From NCBI RefSeq assembly GCF_014874095.1, contig NZ_JADBEB010000001.1:1116001-1180000 (forward strand): a stretch of 64,000 nucleotides of DNA, read 5' to 3'. This DNA is from Plantactinospora soyae. Lineage in GTDB: Bacteria; Actinomycetota; Actinomycetes; Mycobacteriales; Micromonosporaceae. Below, in pieces: positions 33,200-44,505 of the stretch (position 1 is its first letter; each line of letters opens with the position of its first letter). The notes under the pieces are model-generated. The model was given only the letters and a program-made list of their open reading frames with translations. It ran no database searches and was not told the origin of the DNA. The position numbers and the translations under genes are program-made.

Positions 33200-34035
33200 G
33201 GGCCGTCGTCTTCGTGGCACCAGCCGAGCAGCCGTTCGGCCTTCGTGCAGTCGTACAGCGCCTGGTTGCCCCGCAGTTCGCCCCGGATCGGCACCTCCGG
33301 ATAGTGCTCCCGGCACAGTTCCGCACTGGGCCTGGGATGCTGGGTCTGCGGGGCCACGATGTAGAAGACCTCGTGGCCGGTGAAGTCGGCGGTGAGGGCG
33401 AGCAGGCAGGCCCGGGCCGCCGACCGGGACAGGGTGTACCCCCACAGGTCCCGGACGGCGAAGTCGGAGTGCACCCGGGCCGGCGGAGTCGACGGCCGGG
33501 CACGCACGACGGCGTGCAGACGCAGGCTGGCGATCGTCAGGTTGGCGTACCGGCGGGCGAAGCTGTCCGCCTGGGCCTCGACGATCCACTTCGACAGGCT
33601 GTACGGATCCTCGTTGTAGCTCGGGTGCCGCTCGTCGACCGGGAAGTAGTCGTAGCGCGGGTTCCGGCTGTATCCGCCGCCGATGGCGTTGACGCTGGAC
33701 GCCAGGCAGATCCGTTCGATCCCGAGTTCGGCGGCGGCCCGCAGCGCGTTGTAGCTGGCGGTCACGTTCTCGTTGTGCACCACGTGGTCGGGCTGGCCCC
33801 ACGGCTTCGGGTGCGCGGCGAGGTGCACCAGGGCCTCGCAGCCGGCCAGCACCCGCTTCAGTTCCGGATACGCGGTCACGTCGGCGGGCCGGCGTACCAG
33901 CTTGGGTGGTGGTTCGGGGGCGGCGGCCGCGACCGCCGGACGGTCGATCTCCACGACGGTGTGCCCCTCGGCCAGCGCCAGCCCGACCACGGCCCGCCCG
34001 ACCCTGCCGGCGCCGCCGGTCACCGCTATCCGCAT
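33190..34035 (-). CDS. NAD-dependent epimerase/dehydratase (extended SDR)
   Basis: 281 aa; the ATG at 34035 is preceded by GGGAGTGGTGAG. The nucleotide-binding TGGAGRVG is at 6-13, then LVHLAAHPKPWG, the catalytic Ser in LASSVNAIG and YSLSK. It resembles uronate dehydrogenase and related extended SDRs more than UDP-sugar epimerases in its short length. It is the last gene of a three-gene set with RraA-like and mannonate-dehydratase genes, separated from the latter by one base. A hexuronate-oxidising step is therefore plausible, but this is inferred from context. Confidence 0.88.
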   Translation of the reverse strand: MRIAVTGGAGRVGRAVVGLALAEGHTVVEIDRPAVAAAAPEPPPKLVRRPADVTAYPELKRVLAGCEALVHLAAHPKPWGQPDHVVHNENVTASYNALRAAAELGIERICLASSVNAIGGGYSRNPRYDYFPVDERHPSYNEDPYSLSKWIVEAQADSFARRYANLTIASLRLHAVVRARPSTPPARVHSDFAVRDLWGYTLSRSAARACLLALTADFTGHEVFYIVAPQTQHPRPSAELCREHYPEVPIRGELRGNQALYDCTKAERLLGWCHEDDGPAR

Positions 34036-34036
34036 C

Positions 34037-35041
34037 TCACCACTCCCCGTCCCGTTCGCCGACCGGCACGTCGGCGTACGCGGCCTGCTGAAGTCCGCGC
34101 AGGTAGCCGACCGCGAAGAGGCGGCCGAAGATCGAGTACCCGGGACGGTCGTTGCTGTCACCGTCCACCGTGGGCACGTGGTCGGGGCGTAACACCCCGT
34201 GGTAGCCCACCTCACGGTACGCGCGCAGGCACTCCAGCAGGTCGGTGGGTCCGTCGTCGTGCCAGGTCTCCTCGAACTTCCGCACCGTGCCCCGGACGTC
34301 CCGCAGGTGTACGAAGAAGATCCGCTCCGCGAACCGCCGGATGACGGCCGGGATGTCGTCGGTCATCAGCCGGAAGTTGCCCTGGCACAGGGTGATCCCG
34401 TTGACCGGGCTGGGCACCAGGTCGAGCAGGCGCTCGTAGTTCTCGACGCTGCGCATGATGCGCCCGACGCCCCGGATCGGCGACAGCGGCGGATCGTCGG
34501 GATGCATGGCCAGCCGCACGTTCCAGCGTTCCGCGACCGGGACCACCCGGCGGAGGAAGTACTCCAGGTTGGTCCAGAGCTCCTCCTCGGTCAGCGGACC
34601 GAGTTCGGCCGGCGGGGCGTCGGCGAGCAGGGCGTGGTCGTACCCGCTGACCAGCGAGCCGCCCCGGGACTCGATGGCGGTGTTGGTACGCAGCCAGTTG
34701 AAGTCGGCCATCCACTCGTAGCACCAGACCGGAATGCCCAGCCGTCCCAGGTTCTCGATCAGTACGCAGATCGCGTCGATCTCCTCGTCCCGACCGGGCA
34801 GCCCGCGCTTGGCCAGGTTGTACGGCGGCCGGCTCTCCAGCACCGCCAGTCGGAACCCGAAGCTCTCGTACTGCTGCTGAAGCCGGAGCAGCGGCAGGTA
34901 GTCCCAGGGCTGCTCGCCCGGGGAGAGACCGGTGGCGGGCGGCAGGCCACCGACCGCGTGCCGGACGCCGGCCTGCCGGATCACCCGCCAGAGCTGGTGT
35001 GCCGAGTGTTCCGGCGGCAGCATCTCGGCAATTTTGATCAT
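34037..35041 (-). CDS. Mannonate dehydratase family (UxuA-like)
   Basis: 334 aa, shorter than enterobacterial UxuA of about 394 aa but with its TIM-barrel landmarks: MHPDDPP, LCQGN, FFVHLRDV and RPDHVP, which supply the metal ligands and active-site residues. The reaction would be dehydration of D-mannonate (or a related aldonate) to 2-keto-3-deoxygluconate. GGGAG precedes the ATG. It lies between RraA-like and epimerase genes, all on the minus strand and tightly spaced, which suggests a sugar-acid catabolic operon. Exact substrate uncertain. Confidence 0.87.
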   Translation of the reverse strand: MIKIAEMLPPEHSAHQLWRVIRQAGVRHAVGGLPPATGLSPGEQPWDYLPLLRLQQQYESFGFRLAVLESRPPYNLAKRGLPGRDEEIDAICVLIENLGRLGIPVWCYEWMADFNWLRTNTAIESRGGSLVSGYDHALLADAPPAELGPLTEEELWTNLEYFLRRVVPVAERWNVRLAMHPDDPPLSPIRGVGRIMRSVENYERLLDLVPSPVNGITLCQGNFRLMTDDIPAVIRRFAERIFFVHLRDVRGTVRKFEETWHDDGPTDLLECLRAYREVGYHGVLRPDHVPTVDGDSNDRPGYSIFGRLFAVGYLRGLQQAAYADVPVGERDGEW

Positions 35042-35093
35042 GGCGACTCCCAGGATCGACGGCGGCCAGGGGCGACGGCTCCGGCGACCCGGT

Positions 35094-35918
35094 TCAGCCC
35101 GGGTCCGCGTCGCGCTTCCACTGCTGGAAGTCCTGCTCGATGTGCGCGGCCCAGCTCGGTACGTCGATCTCCGCGCTGGTGTAGGCGCGCTCGGCGAGCC
35201 GCAGCTTGCCGAACACGTCCCGGACCCGGATGTCGTCACTGATCTCGGCGACCCGCTCGGCGAGGTGCGCGGGAATGAAGCTGAGCCCGCTCGGCGTGCC
35301 GAGTACGACGTCCCCGGGCAGTACGGTGGCGCCACCGATCCGTACCGGAATGTTGATTCCGGCGAGGGTGACGTCCCGGATCGGGGTCGGGTCGACGTCC
35401 CGGAAGAAGATGTTGACCCGGTCCAGTCCGGTCAGGCCCTGGAAGTCCCGGATGCCACCGTCGATCACCGCACCGGCGCGGGTCCGGGTGGCCACCGCCG
35501 TGCCGAGGTTGTCGCCGATGACGGTCCCCTCGACGACCTTGCCGAAGATGTCGGTGACCATGACGTCGCCCTCCTGGAGGGACTCGATGATCCAGGAGTT
35601 CTGCCGGTCGGCCTCCAGATGCCCCTCGCGGGCGCCGGCCGCCACCACCATCGCGTCGTAGTCCGGCCGGTGCGGCAGGAACTGCGAGGTCACCGCCCGG
35701 CCGACCAGGATGGTGCCGGGATGCGTCTGCCGCCAGCCGCCCGCGAACTGTCGCGGATAGCCGTTGTCCAGCAGCACGCTCCACGCCTGCTCGGTGGTGG
35801 CCTCGCGCAGTCGCTCCAGCACCTCGTCCGGTACCCGGGGACGACCGTCGTCGAACCGGTCGCCCCGCCAGGCACCGGTCAGCTCGACCAGCTCCTGCCG
35901 GGTCGGGTGCACCCGCAT
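35094..35918 (-). CDS. RraA-like protein (HMG/CHA aldolase or decarboxylase family)
   Basis: 274 aa; AGGAGG lies 6 nt before the ATG at 35918. The core has the RraA barrel and the signature GDNLGTAVATRTRAG and DGGIRD, with the conserved Arg and Asp of metal-dependent HMG aldolases. An extra 80-residue N-terminal segment precedes it. Many such proteins are 4-hydroxy-4-methyl-2-oxoglutarate aldolases or act on sugar-acid intermediates; the RNase-regulator name is historical. As first gene of the mannonate-dehydratase/epimerase set it probably processes a keto acid. A LacI-type palindrome lies about 90 bp upstream. Confidence 0.87.
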   Translation of the reverse strand: MRVHPTRQELVELTGAWRGDRFDDGRPRVPDEVLERLREATTEQAWSVLLDNGYPRQFAGGWRQTHPGTILVGRAVTSQFLPHRPDYDAMVVAAGAREGHLEADRQNSWIIESLQEGDVMVTDIFGKVVEGTVIGDNLGTAVATRTRAGAVIDGGIRDFQGLTGLDRVNIFFRDVDPTPIRDVTLAGINIPVRIGGATVLPGDVVLGTPSGLSFIPAHLAERVAEISDDIRVRDVFGKLRLAERAYTSAEIDVPSWAAHIEQDFQQWKRDADPG

Positions 35919-36399
35919 GTCGTACCTCCTGTGCTGCCGCCCGGTTGCCGGCCGGCAACGACCGCACCCGGGTGGTTCCCCTGTGGCAGACCCGCGCTGC
36001 CGGGCTCCTGAAACGTTTAAGTTGAGGTCTTCAGAGAACCACGGGCTCCACCGGAGATCAAGATTGACATTGCGACGCGGTTCTGTTCGGGGAAGGGCAC
36101 AGAAGCGACGCCACCGGGCAGAAGGGCAGGTCGGGTGGGGCAACGCGCGATCGGCAGAACCTTCGAGAATGGCTTAACCGATTCAGGCAAGCCGTCGTCG
36201 TTTTCGCCCGGGGCGGCCATTTCACCGGGCGGCCGGCGGCGGCCCACCGGTCACCCGGTACGGCGTCGATCGCCCGCCGCGCGCCAGGTCGGGCGGGCGC
36301 GCCGGAAATTCCCGGCCGGGTTGTCGATTCCCGGAGGCACCGTTCGTCGTCATCCTGTGCAGCAGCCCCGCGGCACGTGACGAGACGGAGGAGACCGGC
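35919..36399. other. Regulatory stretch upstream of the sugar-acid operon
   Basis: About 480 bp without a gene. The only clear signal is the AAACGTTT palindrome at 36009-36020. The rest is GC-rich and shows no coding frame with family character. Confidence 0.5.
36009..36020. promoter_or_regulatory. LacI-type operator candidate
   Basis: TGAAACGTTTAA, centred on a perfect AAACGTTT palindrome 91 bp upstream of the RraA ATG. LacI-family sugar repressors recognise such CG-centred dyads. Confidence 0.55.
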
Positions 36400-36744
36400 A
36401 TGAGGTACATGTTCCTGATCTACATCGACGCCACCGCGCCCGACTCCGGTCAGGCGGAGATCGACGCCTACTGGGCGTACGACAAGGCGCTGGCGGACGT
36501 CGGCGCGCTGATCGAGAGCAACGCGCTCCAGAGCACCGAGACCGCGACGACGGTGCAGGTCGGCGCGGACGGAATCCGTACGGTGACCGACGGACCGTAC
36601 GCCGAGACCCGCGAGATCCTCGGCGGCTACTACCTGGTCGACCTGCCGGACCTCGACTCCGCCGTCGACTGGGCCGCCCGGTGTCCGGGCGCGCTGACCG
36701 GCAAGATCGAGGTCCGACCGATCCTGGAGTTCGAGGAGCCATGA
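36400..36744 (+). CDS. YCII/DGPF-domain protein
   Basis: 114 aa, a complete single-domain protein. It opens [11 protein letters not shown] and contains the [18 protein letters not shown] block that defines DGPF proteins. Members have a ferredoxin-like alpha+beta fold and are routinely encoded next to ECF sigma factors of the ECF42 group, as here; the ATGA at its end overlaps the sigma-factor start. The molecular role is unknown, probably linked to sigma-factor signalling. Confidence 0.93.
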   Translation: MRYMFLIYIDATAPDSGQAEIDAYWAYDKALADVGALIESNALQSTETATTVQVGADGIRTVTDGPYAETREILGGYYLVDLPDLDSAVDWAARCPGALTGKIEVRPILEFEEP

Positions 36745-38039
36745 CCGGGCCCGGCGGCCGGGACACCGTCGAGGCCGGGGCGGACGGCCGGGACACCGTC
36801 GAGACCGTCTTCCGGGAGGAACACGGCCGGCTGCTCGCCAGCCTGGTGCGGCAGTTCGGCGACCTGGATCTCGCCGAGGAGGTCGCCTCGGACGCCATCG
36901 AGGCAGCCCTGCTGCACTGGCCGGTCCGGGGTGTTCCGCGCCGCCCGGCGGCCTGGCTGCTCACCACCGCCCGACGCCGCGCCGTCGACCGGCTCCGCCG
37001 CAACCGGGCGTACGCCGCCCGGCTGGCCGTACTCCAGGCCGAGGCCGCCCGGGACGGCCCGGCGGCGCCGCCCGCCGGCGACGGCGACGTTCCGGACGAA
37101 CGGCTGCGACTCTTCTTCACCTGCTGCCATCCGGCGCTGGCCGGGCAGGCACAGATCGCGCTGACCCTGCGCTGCCTGGCCGGGCTCTCCACCCCCGAGG
37201 TGGCGCGGGCGTTCCTGGTGCCCGTACCGACGATCGCCCAGCGGATCGGGCGGGCGAAGCGGAAGATCCGGGAGGCCCGGATCCCGTTCCGGGTGCCGGA
37301 CGTCGACGAACTCCCGGACCGGCTGCCCGGCGTCCTCCGGGTGATCTACCTGATCTTCACCGAGGGGTACGCGGCGAGCGGCGGGCCGGACCTGGTCCGT
37401 GCCGACCTCGTCGCCGAGGCGATCCGGTTGGCCCGACTCCTGCACCGGCTGCTGCCCCGGGAACGTGAGGTGACCGGGCTGCTCGCACTGCTGCTTCTGG
37501 TGGACGCGCGCCGGGCCGCCCGGACCGGTCCCGAGGGCGACCTCGTCCTCCTCGGCGAGCAGGACCGTACGCGCTGGGACCGCGAGCGGATCGAGGAGGG
37601 CCGGCAGCTCGTGGTACGCGCACTGAGCGCGGAACCGCCGTCCGGTCGGCTGCCCGGCCCGTACGCCCTGCAGGCCGCGATCGCCGCGGTGCACAACGAG
37701 GCCGCCGACGTGGCCACCACGGACTGGCCACAGGTCGTCGCGCTCTACGACGTACTGGCCCGGGTCGCGCCCTCCCCACTGGTGGAACTGAACCGGGCGG
37801 TGGCGGTCGCCCTGCGCGACGGCCCGGCGGCCGGGCTCGCCCTGCTCGACGCGCTCGACCGCGATGGTCGGCTGGACGCGTACCACCTGCTGCCGGCCGC
37901 CCGCGCCGACCTGTTGTGCCGGCTCGGCCGCCGCGCGGAGGCCTCGGTGGCGTACCGGCGGGCGCTCGACCTGGTCGGCAACGAGCCGGAACGGGCGTTC
38001 CTGCGACGCCGACTGGCGGCCGTCGAGGAAGGACACTAG
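36741..38039 (+). CDS. ECF42-type RNA polymerase sigma factor
   Basis: 432 aa, starting at the ATG overlapping the DGPF stop. Sigma-70 region 2 spans about 20-95 ([36 protein letters not shown]). Region 4 is near 140-175 ([32 protein letters not shown]). A long TPR-like C-terminal extension (about 190-432) includes [14 protein letters not shown] and a GYAASGG segment. The ECF42 group lacks a classical anti-sigma and is thought to be controlled through its C-terminal extension and DGPF partner. Its regulon is unknown; the xylanase 600 bp downstream has its own operator candidates. Confidence 0.94.
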   Translation: MTGPGGRDTVEAGADGRDTVETVFREEHGRLLASLVRQFGDLDLAEEVASDAIEAALLHWPVRGVPRRPAAWLLTTARRRAVDRLRRNRAYAARLAVLQAEAARDGPAAPPAGDGDVPDERLRLFFTCCHPALAGQAQIALTLRCLAGLSTPEVARAFLVPVPTIAQRIGRAKRKIREARIPFRVPDVDELPDRLPGVLRVIYLIFTEGYAASGGPDLVRADLVAEAIRLARLLHRLLPREREVTGLLALLLLVDARRAARTGPEGDLVLLGEQDRTRWDRERIEEGRQLVVRALSAEPPSGRLPGPYALQAAIAAVHNEAADVATTDWPQVVALYDVLARVAPSPLVELNRAVAVALRDGPAAGLALLDALDRDGRLDAYHLLPAARADLLCRLGRRAEASVAYRRALDLVGNEPERAFLRRRLAAVEEGH

Positions 38040-38131
38040 GCGGCTCGGCTTGGTGGGCTAGATGCCATTCCTGGCTCTATATCGGAGTTCGCCCATGGTG
38101 GACCGATGACCGCTGGTGTGCAGTGGTTTCT

Positions 38132-38140
38132 GAAACTTTC
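38132..38140. promoter_or_regulatory. GAAACTTTC palindrome in xylanase leader
   Basis: GAAA-C-TTTC. Closely similar inverted repeats precede many actinomycete xylanase genes and mediate repression without xylan. It is about 500 bp upstream of the start, so its link to this gene is uncertain. Confidence 0.45.
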
Positions 38141-38294
38141 GCCGAGTTACTCTCCGGCAATGTTGCGATGATTTTCGGTTACCGATCCCCTTGACCAGCC
38201 ATCGCATGCCGAGGTACGGAAGGCCGGAAGCTTCCCCGGGTCCACCCAGGGCTCCTCAGGCATCGATGCGGCTACAGTGCCGTCATTGAAGTTT

Positions 38295-38307
38295 CGGAAT
38301 GTTTCCG
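38295..38307. promoter_or_regulatory. CGGAA-tgt-TTCCG palindrome in xylanase leader
   Basis: Perfect 5-bp arms, 3-nt centre, followed by GTTAAC. It lies in the AT-rich patch likely to hold the promoter. It is a candidate repressor site. Confidence 0.5.
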
Positions 38308-38474
38308 TTAACCTCTCAAAATCGAATGCTGTCGATGTCAGACGGTAGGATTGTCAGTGCCTGATCGGAGTCTTCTGTCAGTGGGGCGGGCTCACGTCCG
38401 GCTGGCGCCGGAGGCACCCACCTCCAGCCGGACACCGCCCCGGCGGGCGGCGCCGGGGCCGGGCCAGGCCGTGA

Positions 38475-40079
<1,605 letters not shown>

Positions 40080-40106
40080 CCCACGTACGACACCACGTAC
40101 GAACCC

Positions 40107-40140
40107 GGGTGCGGAGGACCACTAACGGTCCTCCGCACCC
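40107..40140 (+). terminator. Perfect 14-bp terminator hairpin after the xylanase
   Basis: 40107-40120 pairs perfectly with 40127-40140 across the loop ACTAAC, followed by TTTG. This is a strong rho-independent structure. Confidence 0.9.
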
Positions 40141-40318
40141 TTTGATTCGCGTAATTGCGGCCGTCAGCCGGAACGCCTCACCATTTCGTGGCTCCCGCTG
40201 GCCCGGACGGCACTTGGCTCCGTACCCGTCGGATGGCGATACCAGCCGCCCGGCGGGTTTCGACTGCGTACGCTCGTGCCACCATTTTCCCAATGTCCAA
40301 GGGAATGGAGATCCGGCC

Positions 40319-40657
40319 ATGATCCGCAGATTCCTGCTTTGGATGGCGAACATGCTCGTGGGCGGCGCGACAGTGGTGTCCGGCGTCGCACTCATTCCCG
40401 CGCAGGAGCGTGGGAGCACCGTCTTTCCGGCCCTGTTGGTGTGGCTGACAGCGGTGCTTGTCGGCGTACTCCTGAGCGCACCCTTCTTCACCGATCCGCC
40501 CGATCCGAACGGCGGCTGGATGCTGACCCTGCCGATCTACCTGTGGCTGTTCCTGATCGTATTCAGGATGATCTCGTGGCTCGGCTTCACCATCCTGCGC
40601 CTCGTCTGGATCGGCATCGACCAACTCCGGAACACGGCGAAGCCGCATACCCCGTAG
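40319..40657 (+). CDS. Small membrane protein
   Basis: 112 aa, ATG at 40319 with GGAG upstream. Three hydrophobic segments are visible at about 6-26, 37-55 and 67-98, with a short amphipathic tail. No family is recognised. It lies between the xylanase terminator and a secreted hydrolase gene and may be transcribed alone. No function is proposed. Confidence 0.7.
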   Translation: MIRRFLLWMANMLVGGATVVSGVALIPAQERGSTVFPALLVWLTAVLVGVLLSAPFFTDPPDPNGGWMLTLPIYLWLFLIVFRMISWLGFTILRLVWIGIDQLRNTAKPHTP

Positions 40658-40858
40658 CCAGTGCTCGACCGTCACCTCGTCGATCAGCCCCAGGGGATCG
40701 CCTGGTCGCCGTAAGGGTGATCTCCCAGCCCGTCACGGGGTTCATGATCGGGGTCAACCCGGAGATCACCCCGGCACCGGCGGTGAGCCCTTCTGGCTGG
40801 ACCCGACCCCGTGCTCGAATGTGGCAGCTCAATCCATCATGGAATGGAGTTGCCCTTC

Positions 40859-42487
40859 ATGGGAATACCAATCCGGACTGCCGTCGGCGTGGGAACAGCC
40901 GTCGTGGTCCTGCTCGGTTCCACGACCGCTACGGCCGCCTCCACCAGGGACGGAATCAGCCAGGCGGCCCACCTCGGGCCGAACGGTTGGCGTGCCGATT
41001 CCGTCGACTGGAGGCCGTGCCCCGATCTCCCGGACGATGCCGGCCTCCGATGCGCCACACTCGACCTTCCGATCGACTGGGCCCGGCCGGGCGGGGCGAC
41101 CTTTCCGATGGCGATAACCAAACGGGCCGCAAGCGATCCCCGGGCCCGGATCGGTCCGCTGGTGTTCGGCACGGGCGGCCCCGGCCTGTCCGGGGTAAAT
41201 CACGTCGCCAAAGCCGATCAGCACCTCAGCCCGGAGATCCTCCGGCGGTTCGACATCATCGGCTTCGACCAGCGCGGTGTGGCGCGGAGCAGCCCAGCGG
41301 TCTGTTCCAACTCGCTACTCGCCCAGCAACCTTCTCCCGTACCGGCCGACGAGGTGGGGTACGCCCAGCGAATCTCCTTCAACCACCGGCTCTACGACAA
41401 CTGCCGGGCACACACCGGACCGCTGTTCGACCACGTCGACACGGGAAGTGTGGCCCACGACGTGGACGCCCTCCGGGCCGCCCTCGGCGAGCGGCGGATC
41501 AGCTTCTACGGCGTGTCCTACGGCACCCTCCTCGGCCAGGCGTACGCGGAGCGTTTTCCGGACCGGGTCCGGGCGATGGCGCTGGACAGCGTCATGGACC
41601 ACAGCGTGGGGACGGCGACATTCCTGCGTGACCAGGCAGCCGGTGTCGAAGACTCGTTCGACGAGTTCGTCGCGTGGTGCGGCCGGACCGGGTCCTGCGC
41701 GCTACACGGCCGGGATGTCGGTGCCCTCTACGACAACCTGATGCGCCGGGCCGAGACCGGCGCCCTGGTCGATCCGGGGCGCGGCGCCGGGCTGTCGTGG
41801 TTCGACCTGAGCCGCGGGACGTTCGGCTACCTCTACGGGCCGGACTGGCCCGGTCTGGCCGGTTGGCTGGACACGCTCGACAGGTCCACGTCGCCATCCG
41901 CCGAGGGTGCGTGGAAGGCGCCCGAGGCCGGAACGGCGCCCTCGGCACCGGCGCCCGGCCCACCGGTGACCGACGAGGTGACCCAGCACCCCTTCCCGGT
42001 GTTCTGCCAGGACTGGTCCCTGCCCGTCGACAACCACGCCGAACTGGCCCGGTACCTCGACATGTCCAGGGATACCGCACCTCATCTGCGCGTGTCGGTG
42101 GGCGCCGTCGTGCCCACGATGTTCTGCGCCGGCTGGGACGGCAGGGTGCACAACCCGCAGCACCGGCTGCGGGTGCGCACCTCGGTGCCGCTGTTGCTGA
42201 TCAACTCCAGGAACGATCCGGCCACCCCGCACCGCTGGGCGATGAACGTCGCCGACCAGTTGGGCGGCAAGGGCCGGCTCGTCAGCTACGAGGGCGCGGG
42301 ACACGGCGCCTATCTGCGTACGCCCTGCACCGTCGGCCACGTCGACCGGTACCTGATCGACCGGAGGCTTCCTTCGGTCGGCGCGGCGTGCCGGGCTGCG
42401 GCACCACCGGTGCAGCCGGCCGTGGCGAGCCGGGATGCGTCGTCCGCCCCACCGGCCGGCCCAACCTGGTCGGGCGCCCGCTCCTGA
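40859..42487 (+). CDS. Secreted alpha/beta hydrolase, tripeptidyl-aminopeptidase (SCO7095/Tap) type
   Basis: About 542 aa from the ATG after GGAG; an ATG 15 nt upstream is the alternative. A signal peptide runs to about 27 (ATAAS). The hydrolase domain has an oxyanion-region GTGGPGLSG (104-112), the nucleophile elbow GVSYGT (218-223, Ser220), an Asp in NDPATPHRWA and a His in GAGHGAY near the C-terminus. The TAP-like C-terminal domain confirms the proline-iminopeptidase/tripeptidyl-peptidase subgroup. The enzyme should release N-terminal peptides or hydrolyse esters outside the cell. Confidence 0.9.
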   Translation: MGIPIRTAVGVGTAVVVLLGSTTATAASTRDGISQAAHLGPNGWRADSVDWRPCPDLPDDAGLRCATLDLPIDWARPGGATFPMAITKRAASDPRARIGPLVFGTGGPGLSGVNHVAKADQHLSPEILRRFDIIGFDQRGVARSSPAVCSNSLLAQQPSPVPADEVGYAQRISFNHRLYDNCRAHTGPLFDHVDTGSVAHDVDALRAALGERRISFYGVSYGTLLGQAYAERFPDRVRAMALDSVMDHSVGTATFLRDQAAGVEDSFDEFVAWCGRTGSCALHGRDVGALYDNLMRRAETGALVDPGRGAGLSWFDLSRGTFGYLYGPDWPGLAGWLDTLDRSTSPSAEGAWKAPEAGTAPSAPAPGPPVTDEVTQHPFPVFCQDWSLPVDNHAELARYLDMSRDTAPHLRVSVGAVVPTMFCAGWDGRVHNPQHRLRVRTSVPLLLINSRNDPATPHRWAMNVADQLGGKGRLVSYEGAGHGAYLRTPCTVGHVDRYLIDRRLPSVGAACRAAAPPVQPAVASRDASSAPPAGPTWSGARS

Positions 42488-42632
42488 CTGTCCGTGGCGG
42501 TGCGAGGGCCAGCGGCTGAGCCGACTTCACGATGACGCGACCGAGGCCGCGTGTGGTGTTTCCCGGTGCCGTCCGGGGGTAGCCGTGGCACGAGCGGCGG
42601 CGGGTAATCGGCGGTCGCGGGGAGGAGCCGAG

Positions 42633-43094
42633 GTGACCGACCCACGACGGTGGCATGGCCTTGCGACGGCGGTGGCGCGTGGTGGCGCCCGTGGCGGCGT
42701 CGCGGCGATGGCCATGTCCGGCTTCCGGCAGGTGACCACCGCCTTCGACCTCGTACAGCGGACGCCACCCGAGGCAGTGCTGCTGCAGACCGCGCCGAAC
42801 CTGTTCCGCCGGGTGCCGGTAGGACGCCGCCAGGCCCTGGTCGAACTCCTTCACTGGTCCTACGGCGCTGCCGGCGGGGTGCTCTTCGGGCTGTTGCCCC
42901 GGCGCGTCCGCCGGCAGGGCTGGATCGGCCCGGTGTACGGCTTCGCCTTCTGGGCCGTGTTCGAGGCCGGTGTCTCCCCGGTGCTCGGCATCGACCAGCG
43001 CCGGCACGGAATTCGGGAACAACTGGCCCTGCTCGCCGACCACCTGCTGTACGGAACGGTGGTGGCTGCCGCACCATCGCTGGACGCGGACTGA
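42633..43094 (+). CDS. Hypothetical membrane-associated protein
   Basis: About 153 aa from a GTG after GGAGGAG. Three moderately hydrophobic stretches are visible (GGVAAMAMSGFRQ, SYGAAGGVLFGLL, and YGFAFWAVFEAGVSPVLG). Composition and layout resemble YagU/DUF1440-like small membrane proteins, but this is tentative. It converges with the DedA gene. Confidence 0.65.
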   Translation: MTDPRRWHGLATAVARGGARGGVAAMAMSGFRQVTTAFDLVQRTPPEAVLLQTAPNLFRRVPVGRRQALVELLHWSYGAAGGVLFGLLPRRVRRQGWIGPVYGFAFWAVFEAGVSPVLGIDQRRHGIREQLALLADHLLYGTVVAAAPSLDAD

Positions 43095-43137
43095 CCCTGT
43101 CCAGGGGGCGCCAGCGAGGCGTCGGGCCGCCGGCGCG

Positions 43138-43758
43138 TCACCCCCGGGCGTCCCGGTGACGCCTGCGCCGGCGCACCGTCCACCAGATCACCAGGCCGAT
43201 CACCACCAGCGCGGCGAGCCCGGCACCGGCCTCGCCGACATGGTCCTCCAGGCGGCGCCAGGAGGCACCGGCCAGGTAACCGAGCATCACTACGGTGGTC
43301 GCCCAGGCCGCGCCGCCAAGGGCGTTGAAGAGCAGAAACCGGCGGTACGGCATCCGGTTCATTCCGGCCAGCGCCGGTACGAGGGTCCGCAGCACCCCGA
43401 CCCACCGGCCCAGCAGCACCGCCAGCGGTCCGTGCCGGGCGATGAACTGCTCCGCGCGGGCCCAGCGCCGCTCGCCCACCCAGCGGCCGAGGCGACTGCG
43501 GCGCAGCGGGGCGCCGGTCCAGCGCCCGATCTCGTATCCGACGCTGTCACCGGCGATCGCGGCGACGACCGAGACGATGACCATCGCCGGAAGGCTGACC
43601 TGACCGGTCGCGGCGAGCGCGCCGCCGAGCAGCAACGCGGTCTCACCCGGCAGGAACAGCCCGATGAACGCGGCGGACTCCCCGAAGGCGAGCGCGGCGA
43701 CCACCAGCAGCGCGGGCCACCCGGAGAGTGCGCTGAGGGTGTCGACGACGCCGTCCAA
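43138..43758 (-). CDS. DedA-family membrane protein (VTT domain)
   Basis: 206 aa, TTG start; an in-frame stop lies just upstream, so longer forms are excluded. The DedA core has an FGESAAFIGLFLPGE re-entrant motif, the GDSVGYEIGRWTG motif and the RWVGVLRTLVPALAG loop. Proteins of this family move lipids across the cytoplasmic membrane and support membrane homeostasis. It has about five transmembrane segments and stands alone. Confidence 0.94.
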   Translation of the reverse strand: MDGVVDTLSALSGWPALLVVAALAFGESAAFIGLFLPGETALLLGGALAATGQVSLPAMVIVSVVAAIAGDSVGYEIGRWTGAPLRRSRLGRWVGERRWARAEQFIARHGPLAVLLGRWVGVLRTLVPALAGMNRMPYRRFLLFNALGGAAWATTVVMLGYLAGASWRRLEDHVGEAGAGLAALVVIGLVIWWTVRRRRRHRDARG

Positions 43759-43984
43759 CCGGGCCGCCCGTCAGGCGGCGCCGACCAGCCGGCGGTGTGC
43801 GGGCTGTCCGGCCGTTGCGGGTTCCACCTGGTCATCGTGCCCGAGCAGCTCGGATGAAACGCCGGAAATGCCCGACCTGGTGTTCCCGGCGGCCGGCCCG
43901 CTAACCGGCGTGGCCGCCGCCGCTGATCGAGGCGACCTCGAAGGAGAAGGCCTGCGGAGTCCGGCCGGGAGGATCCCGATCCGC

Positions 43985-44470
43985 TCAGGCAGGGCCTGAC
44001 GTGGCGGCCCCGAGCTGTCCGGTGGCCCGGAGGACCGCCCCGGCGAACCGGCTCAGCGGAAGATCGGAGAGCTCCCGCCGCTCGAACCACCGGACCTCGG
44101 TGAGTTCGTCGCCGTCCGCAACCGGGGTTCCGGCGACGATCTCGGCCTCGTAGGCGGCGGTGACGTACGCGACCCGATCGCCGTTCGGATAGCTCACCTC
44201 GTAGTCCGGGCCACCCAGTACGTCGAGAAGTCGGCGCAACCGGACTTCGACCCCGATCTCCTCCCGGGCCTCCCGTACGGCCGCCTCGGCGGGCGACTCG
44301 CCGAACTCGACCGCGCCGCCCACCAGCCCCCAGCCGTCGTGGTGTCCGCGATGCCGGACCAGCAGCAGCCGGTCCGCCGCGTCGACGGGCAGGACCGAGG
44401 CGGACGGCAGCAGCAGTAACTCGGACCCGACGGCGGCACGTAACCGGGCGATGTGCGGGGGAACAGGCAT
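43985..44470 (-). CDS. Nudix hydrolase
   Basis: 161 aa. The Nudix box GGAVEFGESPAEAAVREAREEIG fits GX5EX7REUXEEXGU, with REAREE as the metal-binding helix. It should hydrolyse a nucleoside diphosphate-linked substrate, possibly an oxidised nucleotide or nucleotide sugar. The 226-bp gap to the DedA gene contains nothing recognisable. It lies on the same strand as the MFS gene and 35 bp beyond that gene's stop. Confidence 0.93.
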   Translation of the reverse strand: MPVPPHIARLRAAVGSELLLLPSASVLPVDAADRLLLVRHRGHHDGWGLVGGAVEFGESPAEAAVREAREEIGVEVRLRRLLDVLGGPDYEVSYPNGDRVAYVTAAYEAEIVAGTPVADGDELTEVRWFERRELSDLPLSRFAGAVLRATGQLGAATSGPA

Positions 44471-44505
44471 ACCCGCAACCGTAGGGCCGCCGGACCGGTC
44501 CGGGT

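Noticed and set aside
31422-33383. A 653-residue open frame on the plus strand
   Set aside because: It covers the SRPBCC and ArsR genes in antisense; both of those have clear domains and ribosome sites.
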